Source: Bacillus paralicheniformis
Lineage (GTDB): Bacteria > Bacillota > Bacilli > Bacillales > Bacillaceae
Direction of reading: 5' to 3'
Length of the DNA: 64,000 nucleotides
Assembly: GCF_001042485.2 (NCBI RefSeq)
Contig: NZ_LBMN02000036.1
Location: 1 to 64,000, forward strand
Position numbers and translations under genes: made by a program. Below are positions 42,195 to 50,853 of this stretch, piece after piece; position 1 is the stretch's first letter, and every line of letters begins with the position of its first letter. The notes beneath the pieces are model-generated. The model ran no database searches and was not told where the DNA came from. It was given only the letters and a program-made list of their open reading frames with translations.

Positions 42195-42398
42195 GTGAAT
42201 CAACAGCTTTTTAAATGGGTTTTGTTCATCATCCCTTTTATCGGGCAGCTTGCTTTGCTACCATTTGTAAACCGGATTGATCCGATCGTTTTCGGACTTC
42301 CATTTTTTCATTTTTGGCTGGTGCTGTGGATTGTGCTGACACCGATGATCACATTTGCGATTTACAGATTTGAGAAAAGAAACGGAGGTTATGAGTGA
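42195..42398 (+). CDS. DUF3311 small membrane protein
   Basis: A 67-residue protein with two hydrophobic segments (LFKWVLFIIPFIGQLALLPF and FHFWLVLWIVLTPMITFAIY), then a charged end. It fits the DUF3311 family that accompanies sodium:solute symporters. The start is GTG at 42195, 7 bases after AAGGAGG. Its TGA overlaps the ATG of yodF (TGATG), so the two are translationally coupled and probably form one transporter unit. Confidence 0.8.
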   Translation: MNQQLFKWVLFIIPFIGQLALLPFVNRIDPIVFGLPFFHFWLVLWIVLTPMITFAIYRFEKRNGGYE

Positions 42399-43879
42399 TG
42401 CAGGGAAATTTAACAGCGCTCCTCATCACCGCCGGCATTATTTTGACCGTGGTCTGTATCGGGTTTATCGCCGGCAGCAATAAGCAGTCGCGGAAATCGG
42501 TTGAAGAGTGGTCTGTCGGCGGAAGGCGTTTCGGAGGGCTGCTCGTCTGGTTTCTTGTGGGTGCCGACTTGTATACGGCCTACACGTTTTTAGGATTGAC
42601 AAGCACCGCTTTTACAAGCGGAAGCGTCGCTTTTTTCGCGATTCCTTATTCGGTTTTGGCCTATTTCATCGCCTATTTTTTTCTGCCGAAGATTTGGAAG
42701 GTTGCGAAAGTGCACCAGCTCACAACGCTGGCCGATTATGCAAGGGAGCGCTTCAGCAGCAAGCTCCTGTCTTCGCTTGTTGCGATTGTCGGCGTCTTAA
42801 TGCTGATCCCGTATATCTGCCTGCAGCTCAGCGGAATTCAGGATACGCTTCAAATCGCGGGTACAGGGTTTATTAACGTCAATGTCGTCGTAATCATTTC
42901 GTTCGTCCTTGTCGCGCTTTATACGTTTTTCAGCGGCATCAAAGGTCCTACATACACTGCCATTATTAAAGACATTTTAGTTTGGGTGATGATGCTGTTT
43001 ATGGTCGTTTCGTTGCCGCTCATCCATTTTAACGGCTGGACGCCGATGATTGACAAGCTGGCAAATGAAGCGCCGCATATGCTGACAATCCCTTCTGACG
43101 GACCTCGCGGAATCGCCTGGTTCATCACGGCATCGATCGTTTCCGCGTTTGCTCTGTTCATGTGGGCCCATGCGGCGACAGGCGTTTTCACGGCGAACAG
43201 CGCGGATGCACTCAGAAAGAACAGTATGTTTCTGCCGTTGTACAATATTGTATTGATTTTAGTCATTTTCTTAGGCTTTATCGCATTTCTCGTACTTCCT
43301 GATGACATTAACCCGAGATTTGCATTGCTGTATTTAATTCAAAGTTCCTACGGCGGCGTCACGCAAGGATTCGCCTATTCAACGATTGCCCTGGCAAGTC
43401 TGATCCCGTGTTCGATTATGGCGATAGGGGCATCCAACCTATTCGCTAACAATTTATACCGCGATTTGATCAACCCCCGCGTTTCGGGACAAAAGCTGAC
43501 GATCATCACCCGCTCGATGGTATTCGTCGTCATCGGTCTGGCCCTTTTATTCGGAATGCTGTTCCCGGCAGCGCTTGTAACGCTTCAGCTGCTCGGTGTA
43601 TCAGGCATGGTGCAGATATTCCCTGCCATCGTCATCAGCCTGTTCTGGAAAAACCAGACGAAGGAAGCGACGATCATCGGTCTTCTCATCGGCCTGGCCG
43701 TTACATTTACCGTTTATTTAACAGGTGCCACTTTCGGCATTTACGAAGGCTTCTGGGGGCTTACCGCCAACCTTTTGACCGTTGTCTTGTTGAATCCGTT
43801 TTTTGTGAAAAATGTAAAACACAATTCTGTGATCAGCTTTTTGTTCCATGCTAAGAAGGATGTGCAAAAAAGCGCTTGA
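42398..43879 (+). CDS. yodF: sodium:solute symporter YodF (SSS family)
   Basis: A 493-residue membrane protein with 13 or so hydrophobic helices. SVEEWSVGGRRFGGLLVWFL and GADLYTAYTFLG are the SSS/PutP-type substrate and sodium region, and ALASLIPCSIMAIGASNLFANNLYRD the helix 8 sodium motif region. Substrate unknown; relatives carry proline, pantothenate or short organic acids. I chose the ATG at 42398, overlapping the DUF3311 stop, with GGAGG 9 bases upstream; a GTG at 42395 is also possible. It ends at a bidirectional terminator. Confidence 0.9.
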   Translation: MQGNLTALLITAGIILTVVCIGFIAGSNKQSRKSVEEWSVGGRRFGGLLVWFLVGADLYTAYTFLGLTSTAFTSGSVAFFAIPYSVLAYFIAYFFLPKIWKVAKVHQLTTLADYARERFSSKLLSSLVAIVGVLMLIPYICLQLSGIQDTLQIAGTGFINVNVVVIISFVLVALYTFFSGIKGPTYTAIIKDILVWVMMLFMVVSLPLIHFNGWTPMIDKLANEAPHMLTIPSDGPRGIAWFITASIVSAFALFMWAHAATGVFTANSADALRKNSMFLPLYNIVLILVIFLGFIAFLVLPDDINPRFALLYLIQSSYGGVTQGFAYSTIALASLIPCSIMAIGASNLFANNLYRDLINPRVSGQKLTIITRSMVFVVIGLALLFGMLFPAALVTLQLLGVSGMVQIFPAIVISLFWKNQTKEATIIGLLIGLAVTFTVYLTGATFGIYEGFWGLTANLLTVVLLNPFFVKNVKHNSVISFLFHAKKDVQKSA

Positions 43880-43886
43880 TCACTAA

Positions 43887-43925
43887 AAAACCCTTGCGCT
43901 TCGTGTGAGCGCAAGGGTTTCTTTT
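43887..43925 (+). terminator. bidirectional terminator yodF/ctpA
   Basis: AAACCCTTGCGCT (43888-43900) pairs perfectly with AGCGCAAGGGTTT (43908-43920) with T runs on both sides. Confidence 0.95.
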
Positions 43926-45321
43926 ATTTTTCTTTTTTTAAGATCTCTATCGCTTTATCCAGCTGCGTATCATTGTCAGCAAGCTTAGCCTGCAGCTTAC
44001 TTGTCATGCTGATCGTCGTCTCGCCCGTTAGGATGCCTGTCGTTTTCAGCTTTTGGTCTTTTTGAAAAGCCTTAACGGCAGCCTCCGTCTGTGCGTCGAA
44101 TGCTCCCGTCGCATTCAGCTTATAGCCGAGCGCTTGGAGCATTTGCTGGGCAGCTTTCACTTCGTCTCCGGTGCTGCCTGCCTTATACTCTTTTTTGGAA
44201 TCCAGGTACGGCAGTTTAGCATAGCTTGGGAGCTCCGCTTTATATTGAGGTTTGATTCCTTTTTCGTGAATCCAGTCACCATTTGGCGTCAGCCACTTGG
44301 CAATCGTCAGCTTGACGGTCGATCCGTCGGAGAAGCTCTCCGCATTTTGAACCGTTCCTTTTCCAAACGTATTTTCACCCACAATCGGGATGCCTGAAGA
44401 CTGGTGAAGTGCTGCTGCCATGATCTCAGCGGCGCTTGCCGTTCCTCCGTTGACGAGAACGACGGTCGGCTTGTTCACTTTTCGTTCCTTCTCAGCTTTG
44501 TACACTTCTTTTTTCCCGTTTTTGGATTCAACCTGCATAATGGTTTTGCCTTTATCGACAAACATGTTGCTCATCATAATCGCTTGGTCCATCAGGCCGC
44601 CGGGATTTCCTCTGAGGTCAAGCACAAATCGTTCCGCACCTTTTTCAGACAAGTCATCAATGGCTTTCGTCAGTTCCTTAGCGGTATTTTCAGAGAAAGA
44701 CGTAATTTGGATTTCACCGATGTTGCCGCCGATCATTTTAGAGTACACCGTTTCGATCGGAATCGTATCGCGCTTAATCGTAACATCGATTTGGCCGACG
44801 CCTCCCCTGTTGAGAACAAGCTTGACATTCGTGCCTTTTTTGCCGCGGATCATTGCTGTCGCTTCGTTGACGGTCTTGCCTTTTACGCTTTTGCCGTCCA
44901 CTTTCTGAATTTCATCATGCGGCTTTAAGCCGGCTTTTTCTGCGGGAGATCCTTTAATAGGCGCGACGATTAGAATTTGTCCATTTTTTTCTTCTACTTG
45001 GGCGCCGATTCCTTCAAAAGAAGAGGTAATGCTTTCTTCAAAGCTTTTAGCTTCTTTCTTATCCATGTATGTTGAATATGGATCGTCCAAAGCTCCAAGC
45101 ATCCCTTTAATTGCCCCGTCAGTCAGCTTTTCATCGTCTGCATTTTGATAATAGTCGCTCTTGATTTTGTCGTACGCCGCCATCAGCTTTTCGAATTTCT
45201 CGGAGTCTGAAGCGGAATATACTGAACCGCCGCTGCCTTTGCCCACCAGATAAAGCGTCAGTGCGGAGGCGGCGACAGCCGTAATCAATACAGCCAAAAA
45301 GAGTTTTAACTGCTGTTTCAA
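43924..45321 (-). CDS. ctpA: C-terminal processing protease CtpA
   Basis: A 465-residue S41 peptidase. An N-terminal membrane anchor (LKLFLAVLITAVAASALTLY), a PDZ domain (about 95-180, GIGAQVEEKNGQILIVAP), the catalytic domain with Ser in NGGTASAAEIM and Lys in NTFGKGTVQ, and a C-terminal peptidoglycan-binding-like domain (KAAQQMLQALGYKLNATG). It degrades or processes exported proteins. The start is TTG at 45321 (MKQQLKLF), 6-8 bases after AAGGTGG, which gives the length known for B. subtilis CtpA; an ATG 27 bases upstream overlaps that site. Confidence 0.92.
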   Translation of the reverse strand: MKQQLKLFLAVLITAVAASALTLYLVGKGSGGSVYSASDSEKFEKLMAAYDKIKSDYYQNADDEKLTDGAIKGMLGALDDPYSTYMDKKEAKSFEESITSSFEGIGAQVEEKNGQILIVAPIKGSPAEKAGLKPHDEIQKVDGKSVKGKTVNEATAMIRGKKGTNVKLVLNRGGVGQIDVTIKRDTIPIETVYSKMIGGNIGEIQITSFSENTAKELTKAIDDLSEKGAERFVLDLRGNPGGLMDQAIMMSNMFVDKGKTIMQVESKNGKKEVYKAEKERKVNKPTVVLVNGGTASAAEIMAAALHQSSGIPIVGENTFGKGTVQNAESFSDGSTVKLTIAKWLTPNGDWIHEKGIKPQYKAELPSYAKLPYLDSKKEYKAGSTGDEVKAAQQMLQALGYKLNATGAFDAQTEAAVKAFQKDQKLKTTGILTGETTISMTSKLQAKLADNDTQLDKAIEILKKEK

Positions 45322-45348
45322 ACGAACACCACCTTTTCTTCTTACCAT

Positions 45349-45377
45349 ATTATCATGGACGAATCTTTATTCGTCAA
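45349..45377 (-). promoter_or_regulatory. ctpA promoter with a palindrome in its spacer
   Basis: Minus strand: TTGACG (45372-45377), 17-base spacer, GATAAT (45349-45354). The perfect inverted repeat GACGAAT-N4-ATTCGTC (45358-45375) spans the spacer and part of the -35 box, an ideal repressor position. Confidence 0.6.
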
Positions 45378-45480
45378 CTCGAATTACTCAGGATCCGATT
45401 TTCCGGGCTGCTGGCATTCGATCGTTTTTCAACCATTATTCCTTTTTTGCATATGCATACAAAAAAGGAGGGATCTCAAT

Positions 45481-46191
45481 TTGAGCGATTATTTAGACAT
45501 GCTTGCCAGCTTCGGCGTCTCATCCGCTCATCCTGGCGGTATGTCCCTGTCAAAGGCAGTGCTCGCCAAAGCTGGCATCGACCCTGAGCAGCCGATTCTT
45601 GATGCAGGCTGCGGAACCGGCCAGACCGCCGCTTATTTGGGGCAGCTGCTGTTTCCTGTCACTGCCCTTGACGCCGACCCAGTCATGATCGATAAAGCCC
45701 GACAGCGTTTTAAAAAAGAACAGCTATCCATTCCGATTGTCCACTCTCCCCTCGAGGAAATGCCGTTTCAGTCTGAAAGCTTTGCCTGTGTATTATCTGA
45801 ATCTGTACTGAGCTTCACAGATATCCGGTCCGCTTTACAGGAAATCCGGCGGATTTTAAAACCCGGAGGGATGCTGATCGCGATCGAAGTGTGCCTTAAG
45901 GAAGGCAACGCTCTGACAGACGAAGCCAAAAAAGAAATCACGGACTTTTACGGATTCACCGCTTTATATGCCGAGAATGAATGGGTCAATGTCCTGCGGG
46001 AAGAAGGATTTTCAAAGGTTAGCATCATCCCTGTCCTATTGGAAGACGCAGCAGACCCTGATGACGCCGTCGAAATGGATTTGTCGCCTTCGATTTCCGA
46101 CAAAAACTATGAAACAATGGAAAAACACCTGCATTACCTGGAAAAATACCGGGATTCTCTTGATCATATTATTTTTATATCACATCTATAA
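45481..46191 (+). CDS. yodH: SAM-dependent methyltransferase YodH
   Basis: A 236-residue class I methyltransferase. Motif I is ILDAGCGTGQTAAYLG, the acidic loop is TALDADPVMID, motif II/III lies in VLSESVLSF and ILKPGGMLIAIEV. The substrate is unknown. The start is TTG at 45481, 8 bases after AAAGGAGGG; a longer upstream frame crosses the ctpA promoter. Divergent from ctpA, as in B. subtilis. Confidence 0.85.
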   Translation: MSDYLDMLASFGVSSAHPGGMSLSKAVLAKAGIDPEQPILDAGCGTGQTAAYLGQLLFPVTALDADPVMIDKARQRFKKEQLSIPIVHSPLEEMPFQSESFACVLSESVLSFTDIRSALQEIRRILKPGGMLIAIEVCLKEGNALTDEAKKEITDFYGFTALYAENEWVNVLREEGFSKVSIIPVLLEDAADPDDAVEMDLSPSISDKNYETMEKHLHYLEKYRDSLDHIIFISHL

Positions 46192-46290
46192 ACCATCATT
46201 TGTCCTCCTTCTTTCGTCCAACCTTTTCTATTGAAACTGTCATAAGCTGACTAGGAATAGAATAGATTAGATGATGGAAGGAGCATTCAA

Positions 46291-46545
46291 GTGGACCGAT
46301 ATTATAGGTTTTGCCACCAAAATGTTGGCAGAGTTGCGAGAATCACCGACAAAGGAGGCCGCGTCCATGTCGGAAGAATCGTCCGTGTATCACCAAGCAA
46401 AGTGTATATCGCCCCGATGATCAGACGGGGAGGCCGCGGATTCGCCTACGGATATTACGGCGGCGGATGGGGTTGGGGCCCTGTATACGGACTTGGCCTT
46501 GGTTTAATTGCCGGTGTGGCCCTTGCAGGTTTGTTTTTTTGGTAA
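46291..46545 (+). CDS. yodI: YodI, small Gly/Tyr/Trp-rich protein
   Basis: An 84-residue protein: an N-terminal basic beta-like half (GRVARITDKGGRVHVGRIVRV), a Gly-Tyr-Trp-rich stretch (YGYYGGGWGWGPVYG) and a C-terminal hydrophobic segment (LGLGLIAGVALAGLFFW). GTG start at 46291 with AAGGAG 7 bases upstream. Position after yodH matches B. subtilis YodI. Possibly a spore or membrane surface protein; function unknown. Confidence 0.8.
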   Translation: MDRYYRFCHQNVGRVARITDKGGRVHVGRIVRVSPSKVYIAPMIRRGGRGFAYGYYGGGWGWGPVYGLGLGLIAGVALAGLFFW

Positions 46546-46551
46546 CATGAA

Positions 46552-46582
46552 AAGGCCGATATCTATCGGCCTTTTCCCTTTT
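46552..46582 (-). terminator. bidirectional terminator yodI/yodJ
   Basis: AAGGCCGAT-ATCT-ATCGGCCTT with T-rich flanks. Confidence 0.85.
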
Positions 46583-47402
46583 ATATCTTTTTCACCTGTT
46601 TAAAATACTCTTCAAGCGTCAAGCCGTGTTCTTGGATGACTTTAGCCGCTTTTTTGCCTACATAGCGCAGGTGCCATGGTTCATACTTATATTTCGTAAT
46701 GTCTTCTTTGTTTTTCGGATAACGGATGATATAGCCGTATTTGTAGGCGTTCTTCTCGACCCATTGTCCGTCTTTCGTATTGCCGAAATCCTCTGATAAG
46801 GCGAAGCCGTTGCTTTTGCTGGAAATATCCATCGCAAGTCCTGTCTGATGCTCGCTTTGACCCGGATATGCCACAGCTTCTTTCGCCTTTTCTTCTCCCT
46901 TTTGGCTCACTTCGTTGTTATAGATCGCTTTTTGTCTGTCATAGGATCTGTAGCCGGACACCGCAGCCAGTTCATAGCCTTCTTTTTTCGCGGCACTGAA
47001 CATCTCTTCAAGCGCTTTGGCGGCTTCTTTTCTGATATACCGCTTGTCGATATCCTCGGTAAAAGAAAATGCGACATCAGGCACTGTCAGGTCGCTCGGT
47101 GCATAGTTGCCGGGAAGCGCGTATTCTTTATTGACAAGCGCCAGTATGTTTTCCGGATTTTGAATCGTCGGCAGCCCGTCTACATCTTTAATTTGATTAA
47201 AATACTTGCTCTCAAGTATGAACTCCTGATCTTCCAGGCTGCTGTCGTCCTTTTGGTCTTTCGCATCTTTGCTTGCATTTGCAGTGTTCTGTGTTTTAGC
47301 CGTGTCATTTTGCTTCTGTTCAGTCATGGTACATCCTGTGCCAAGCAGAACCGCTGCACTCAGCAATGAAGCAATCGTCACGTATTTGTACTTTCCGTTC
47401 AT
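46581..47402 (-). CDS. yodJ: D,D/L,D-carboxypeptidase lipoprotein YodJ (VanY family)
   Basis: A 273-residue lipoprotein (lipobox L-G-T-G-C24) with a VanY-type peptidase M15 domain. Zinc and catalytic motifs are SEHQTGLAMDIS (HxxGxAxD) and EPWHLRYVG (ExxH), preceded by SGYRSYDRQKAIYN. It trims the peptide stem of peptidoglycan from outside the membrane. The linker after the lipobox is rich in Lys, Asp and Gln. AAAAAGGATGG lies before the ATG. It is 33 bases after deoD on the same strand and may be co-transcribed. Confidence 0.9.
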   Translation of the reverse strand: MNGKYKYVTIASLLSAAVLLGTGCTMTEQKQNDTAKTQNTANASKDAKDQKDDSSLEDQEFILESKYFNQIKDVDGLPTIQNPENILALVNKEYALPGNYAPSDLTVPDVAFSFTEDIDKRYIRKEAAKALEEMFSAAKKEGYELAAVSGYRSYDRQKAIYNNEVSQKGEEKAKEAVAYPGQSEHQTGLAMDISSKSNGFALSEDFGNTKDGQWVEKNAYKYGYIIRYPKNKEDITKYKYEPWHLRYVGKKAAKVIQEHGLTLEEYFKQVKKI

Positions 47403-47435
47403 TCGAATCCATCCTTTTTCAGTGCATGTATCTGG

Positions 47436-48134
47436 TTACAATGCGGTATCCAGAGCCAGCAGAATCATATCATTAAAGGTCGTCTGCCTTTCTTCTGCCG
47501 TTGTTTCCTCGCCGGTAATAACGTGATCGCTGACCGTTAAAATGGAGAGGGCTTTTCGGCCGAATTTCGCAGCTAATGTATAAAGCGCCGTCGTTTCCAT
47601 CTCGACCGCAAGCACTCCATGTTTGGCAAGCTTCTCAATTTGGCTGTCGTCATTATAGAATTGATCCGCCGTAAACACGTTCCCTGCCGTAACCGGGATG
47701 TTCCGCTCACTTGCAGCGTCATAAGCAGCTTTTAACAGGCCGAAGTCTGCGCAGGGCGCAAAGTCGATCGATCCGAATGCCACTCTGTTGATTTGCGAAT
47801 CGGTTGATGAAGTCATTGCCAGAATGACATCTCTTACATTGACGTCTTTTCTGATCGCACCACACGATCCGACGCGGATCAGGTTTTTCACATCATAGCT
47901 TCTGATCAGTTCATTGACATAAATTGAAATAGACGGCACACCCATGCCTGTCCCCTGTACGGAAACGCGCTTTCCTTTATAAGTGCCCGTAAAGCCGTAC
48001 ATTCCCCGTACTTCGTTATAACATTCAACGTTTTCCAAATATGTATCAGCGATATATTTTGCACGCAGCGGGTCTCCCGGCAGCAGCACCGTTTCTGCAA
48101 TTTGTCCTTTTTCTGCGCCAATATGTACGCTCAT
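47436..48134 (-). CDS. deoD: purine nucleoside phosphorylase DeoD
   Basis: A 232-residue hexameric-type purine nucleoside phosphorylase. It begins [29 protein letters not shown], of which the PGDPLRA loop binds phosphate; [13 protein letters not shown] [10 protein letters not shown] and the substrate motif [12 protein letters not shown] follow, and SDH in [11 protein letters not shown] contains the catalytic Asp. It cleaves adenosine and other purine nucleosides. I chose the ATG at 48134, 7 bases after GGAGG. Confidence 0.95.
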
Positions 48135-48296
48135 GAATATTCCTCCTGCCTTTTTAAAGCTGATTGGTGATGATGATTGCAGCATCCACTCGCATATGTA
48201 TTATAAACCAACATCGCGGAAAAAGAAAATAAAGCCCTGCAACGCTTCGGCATCATTCTTTTGTTGTCATGTTTAAAAAAGGACAGGCATACCTTT

Positions 48297-48317
48297 AAAA
48301 AAGAATCATTACGATTA
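48297..48317 (+). promoter_or_regulatory. Zur-box-like half site before the permease pair
   Basis: The right half ATTACGATTA matches the Zur consensus half ATTACGATTT at 9 of 10 positions; the left half matches at 6 of 10. It lies 26 bases before the permease start. Confidence 0.35.
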
Positions 48318-48342
48318 GCTATTTCAGGATGGAGGAAAAGTG

Positions 48343-49350
48343 ATGTTTCGTTCACTTAATAGTTATTTAATCGACTTTACCGGGCTTGTTGTCATCGGTG
48401 TTTTGCTATGCCTTGTGTCAGCCGGCGGATCGCTCGCCGCAGGCCTCCCCTTCCAGATTCCGGCTTCCGTTCAGCAGCTGAATACGATTTTCATCAGCAT
48501 TTTAATCGAAGCTCTTCCCTTTGTATTAATCGGGGTATTGATCGCCGGTTTCATCCAGATTTTTGTAACTGAAGAGCACATCCGCTCGCTTTTTCCAAAA
48601 AACAGGTTTTCAGGAGTAATTGTCAGCTGTTTGCTCGGCGCTTGTTTTCCGGCTTGCGAATGCGGAATTGTCCCGATCGTGAGAAGGCTCGTCTCAAAAG
48701 GCGTTCCCATCTACGCCGGCGTCGGCTTTCTGTTGACAGGTCCGCTGATCAATCCGATTGTCATCTTATCCACTTTTATGGCATTTGGCAATGATTTGCG
48801 AATGGCCGTTTTAAGGGTTGCTGTCGGTTTTGCCGCAGCGGTCATCATCGCTTTTGCGATCAGCATGATGTTCCGCTCCAGCCAGCTGAAAACGGAAAGC
48901 AGCATAACAGCTGCACACTGCGCCCATTCCGGCAGACAATCCCCTTTTTCGGAAAAGCTATTTGATATGCTGAAACACGCTGTTGACGAATTCTTTGATA
49001 TGGGAAGGTTTCTGATTATCGGCGCTTTAATTGCCGCACTTGTGCAAACCTACCTCCCGTTAAAATCGCTGTTTTTGTTCGGAGGGGGCATGCTCGACTC
49101 GGCATTGGTCATGATGGGACTGGCTTACTTTTTATCACTGTGCTCTGAAGCGGATGCATTTATCGGCGCCTCCTTCTCCAATTTGTTTCCTTCTTCGTCC
49201 ATCCTTGCTTTTCTCGTATACGGACCAATGCTCGATTTAAAAAATACGGTCATGATGCTGCATGCGTTTAAGCCGAAGTTCGTCATTTGTTTGTCTGTTC
49301 TGATCACAGTTGTTGTCTATGTTTGTATCAAATTTGTCAGTTTGCTTTAG
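48343..49350 (+). CDS. permease of the COG0701/DUF318 family (YcgR-like)
   Basis: A 335-residue membrane protein with eight or more hydrophobic helices. GACFPACECGIVPIVRRLVSKG carries a conserved Cys pair (CFPACECG), and LLTGPLINPIVI the second family motif. These permeases pair with YcgQ-like proteins, and the pair is linked to zinc or other metal stress in several bacteria. I chose the ATG at 48343, 7 bases after GGAGG. The YcgQ-like partner starts 16 bases downstream. Function unproven. Confidence 0.82.
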   Translation: MFRSLNSYLIDFTGLVVIGVLLCLVSAGGSLAAGLPFQIPASVQQLNTIFISILIEALPFVLIGVLIAGFIQIFVTEEHIRSLFPKNRFSGVIVSCLLGACFPACECGIVPIVRRLVSKGVPIYAGVGFLLTGPLINPIVILSTFMAFGNDLRMAVLRVAVGFAAAVIIAFAISMMFRSSQLKTESSITAAHCAHSGRQSPFSEKLFDMLKHAVDEFFDMGRFLIIGALIAALVQTYLPLKSLFLFGGGMLDSALVMMGLAYFLSLCSEADAFIGASFSNLFPSSSILAFLVYGPMLDLKNTVMMLHAFKPKFVICLSVLITVVVYVCIKFVSLL

Positions 49351-49366
49351 AAAGGAGGTTTCACCA

Positions 49367-50239
49367 ATGGTTTTTCAGCCTCGGCAATTTTTGCGCGCAC
49401 TCGTGTTGGCGGCTTTTTCCGTCTTTATTTTCAAGCTCCATTACACAGGGGAAATTAATAAGCTGATCAATCCGAAATACGATTACACAAGCCTCATCGC
49501 CGCAGGTGTGTTTGCGTTTCTGTTTATCATTCAGCTGACAAGGGTCTGGACGGTGAAGGATGACCACTCTGGAGATTGCGGCTGCGGACATGATCATGAC
49601 GAATCAAAGCCTTTTTTCATCAGGCTGATGCATTATGGCGTAATCACGCTTCCCCTTATCACCGGATTCACCCTTTCCCCGGCTGTACTGAATTCGTCTG
49701 TCGCCGCCAATAAAGGGACGATGCTCACCAAAACGGAGATCGCCCCTCAAACCGAAGGCGAAAAGGAACATGTCATGACACCGGAGATTCAGCAGGGGCT
49801 CGCCGATTCAGCGATGCCGAAGTCGGCGTATGACCGGAAGATGGAGCAATTTAAGCATGAAAAGCGAATTGTCATGAATGACGATATGTTTGCAGACTAT
49901 TATGATGAAGTGACAAGCCGTCTTGATCATTACATTGGAAAAGAAATCACGGTCAAAGGCTTCGTCCATAAGGAAGCGGGGCTGAGCGCACGCCAGCTCG
50001 TGCTGTCCCGATTTATGATCACACACTGCATCGCAGACGCCAGCCTGATCGGGTTTCTCGCCGAATGGAGCGGCGCTGAGCAATTGCAGCCTGATACATG
50101 GATTGAATTGGAAGGAACGCTCGGCAAAGCATCTTATAACGGCGCTGTCATCCCGATCATCCGCACGAAGCGATGGAAGGAGATCAGCGAGCCGAAGCAG
50201 CCGTATGTCTACCCGGCCGCGATCAATATGACAGAATAA
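49367..50239 (+). CDS. TIGR03943/DUF1980 family protein (YcgQ-like)
   Basis: A 290-residue protein with two or three N-terminal hydrophobic segments, a cytoplasmic or external metal-binding-like loop CGCGHDHDES (about 73-82), a further hydrophobic segment (HYGVITLPLITGFTLSP) and a soluble C-terminal domain with an OB-like part (GKEITVKGFVHKE, FMITHCIADAS). It is the usual partner of the COG0701 permease. AAAGGAGG lies 8 bases before the ATG at 49367. The His/Cys cluster suggests metal handling. Confidence 0.82.
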   Translation: MVFQPRQFLRALVLAAFSVFIFKLHYTGEINKLINPKYDYTSLIAAGVFAFLFIIQLTRVWTVKDDHSGDCGCGHDHDESKPFFIRLMHYGVITLPLITGFTLSPAVLNSSVAANKGTMLTKTEIAPQTEGEKEHVMTPEIQQGLADSAMPKSAYDRKMEQFKHEKRIVMNDDMFADYYDEVTSRLDHYIGKEITVKGFVHKEAGLSARQLVLSRFMITHCIADASLIGFLAEWSGAEQLQPDTWIELEGTLGKASYNGAVIPIIRTKRWKEISEPKQPYVYPAAINMTE

Positions 50240-50306
50240 AGACGACTTTCTCTTGGATAAATAGCGGGGCGTTTAGTCATCCTATTTTTTAGGAAGGAGG
50301 TCATAA

Positions 50307-50441
50307 ATGATGGGCAAAAAACAGCGAAACAGAGTCACCGGTCAGAAAAAGAACAACCACATCCCGACAAAGGACGTCATCGCGGCAGAGGATGCACACG
50401 AAAAGGAATTCAGCGCCAGAAAACGAAAGAATACAACATAA
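50307..50441 (+). CDS. 44-residue basic protein
   Basis: A small hydrophilic frame starting MMGKKQRNRVTGQKKNN, rich in Lys and Arg, with AAGGAGG 5 bases before the ATG (or 8 before the second ATG). It ends at a strong bidirectional terminator. The size and composition are like minor small spore proteins, but no family is recognised. Confidence 0.6.
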   Translation: MMGKKQRNRVTGQKKNNHIPTKDVIAAEDAHEKEFSARKRKNTT

Positions 50442-50474
50442 AAAAACTGCGGACAGCGCTTCCGCAGTTTTTTC
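50442..50474 (+). terminator. bidirectional terminator before yodL
   Basis: AAAAACTGCGGA (50442-50453) pairs with TCCGCAGTTTTT (50461-50472). Confidence 0.9.
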
Positions 50475-50478
50475 AGCT

Positions 50479-50799
50479 TTACGATGACTGCAGCAAAATG
50501 CGGTTGATTTTGCTCCATCCCGTAGACAGCAGTTTATAATAGGTTTTTCCCTTTCTTCCTTCATCGATTAAAACGATGTCGCCTGTTGCAAGGAATCTCG
50601 CCTTATAATCATTCGGCACCGTGTCATAAACATTGAAAGTGGAAAATGTCCGTTCCAGCACATCTTCATGGGTTCTGCCGTTTATTTCCGTTCTGTAAAC
50701 CATTTCATATCCCTTATCTTCACCAAAGCAAGGCGTTTGAAAAATCGTCACATCATAAGGTGTCAGCTTCTTTTTAAACAGTTGAAACATTAACGGCAA
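50479..50799 (-). CDS. yodL: YodL protein
   Basis: A 106-residue soluble protein, MPLMFQLFKKKLTPYDVTIF onward, beta-rich in the middle (GYEMVYRTEINGRTHEDVL) with GDIVLIDEGRKGKTYYKLL near the end. The best start is TTG at 50799, 8 bases after GGAGG; the ATG nine bases further in is too far from it. Position matches B. subtilis YodL, which has been linked by overexpression to cell-shape control through MreB-type proteins. Confidence 0.8.
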   Translation of the reverse strand: MPLMFQLFKKKLTPYDVTIFQTPCFGEDKGYEMVYRTEINGRTHEDVLERTFSTFNVYDTVPNDYKARFLATGDIVLIDEGRKGKTYYKLLSTGWSKINRILLQSS

Positions 50800-50853
50800 T
50801 ACAGATCCCTCCTTTTTTTATACAATTGGCGCTTCGCGGCTCAATCCCTTTGA

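Noticed and set aside
44404-44928. 174-residue plus-strand frame inside ctpA
   Set aside because: Antisense shadow of ctpA codons; ctpA has full domain support.
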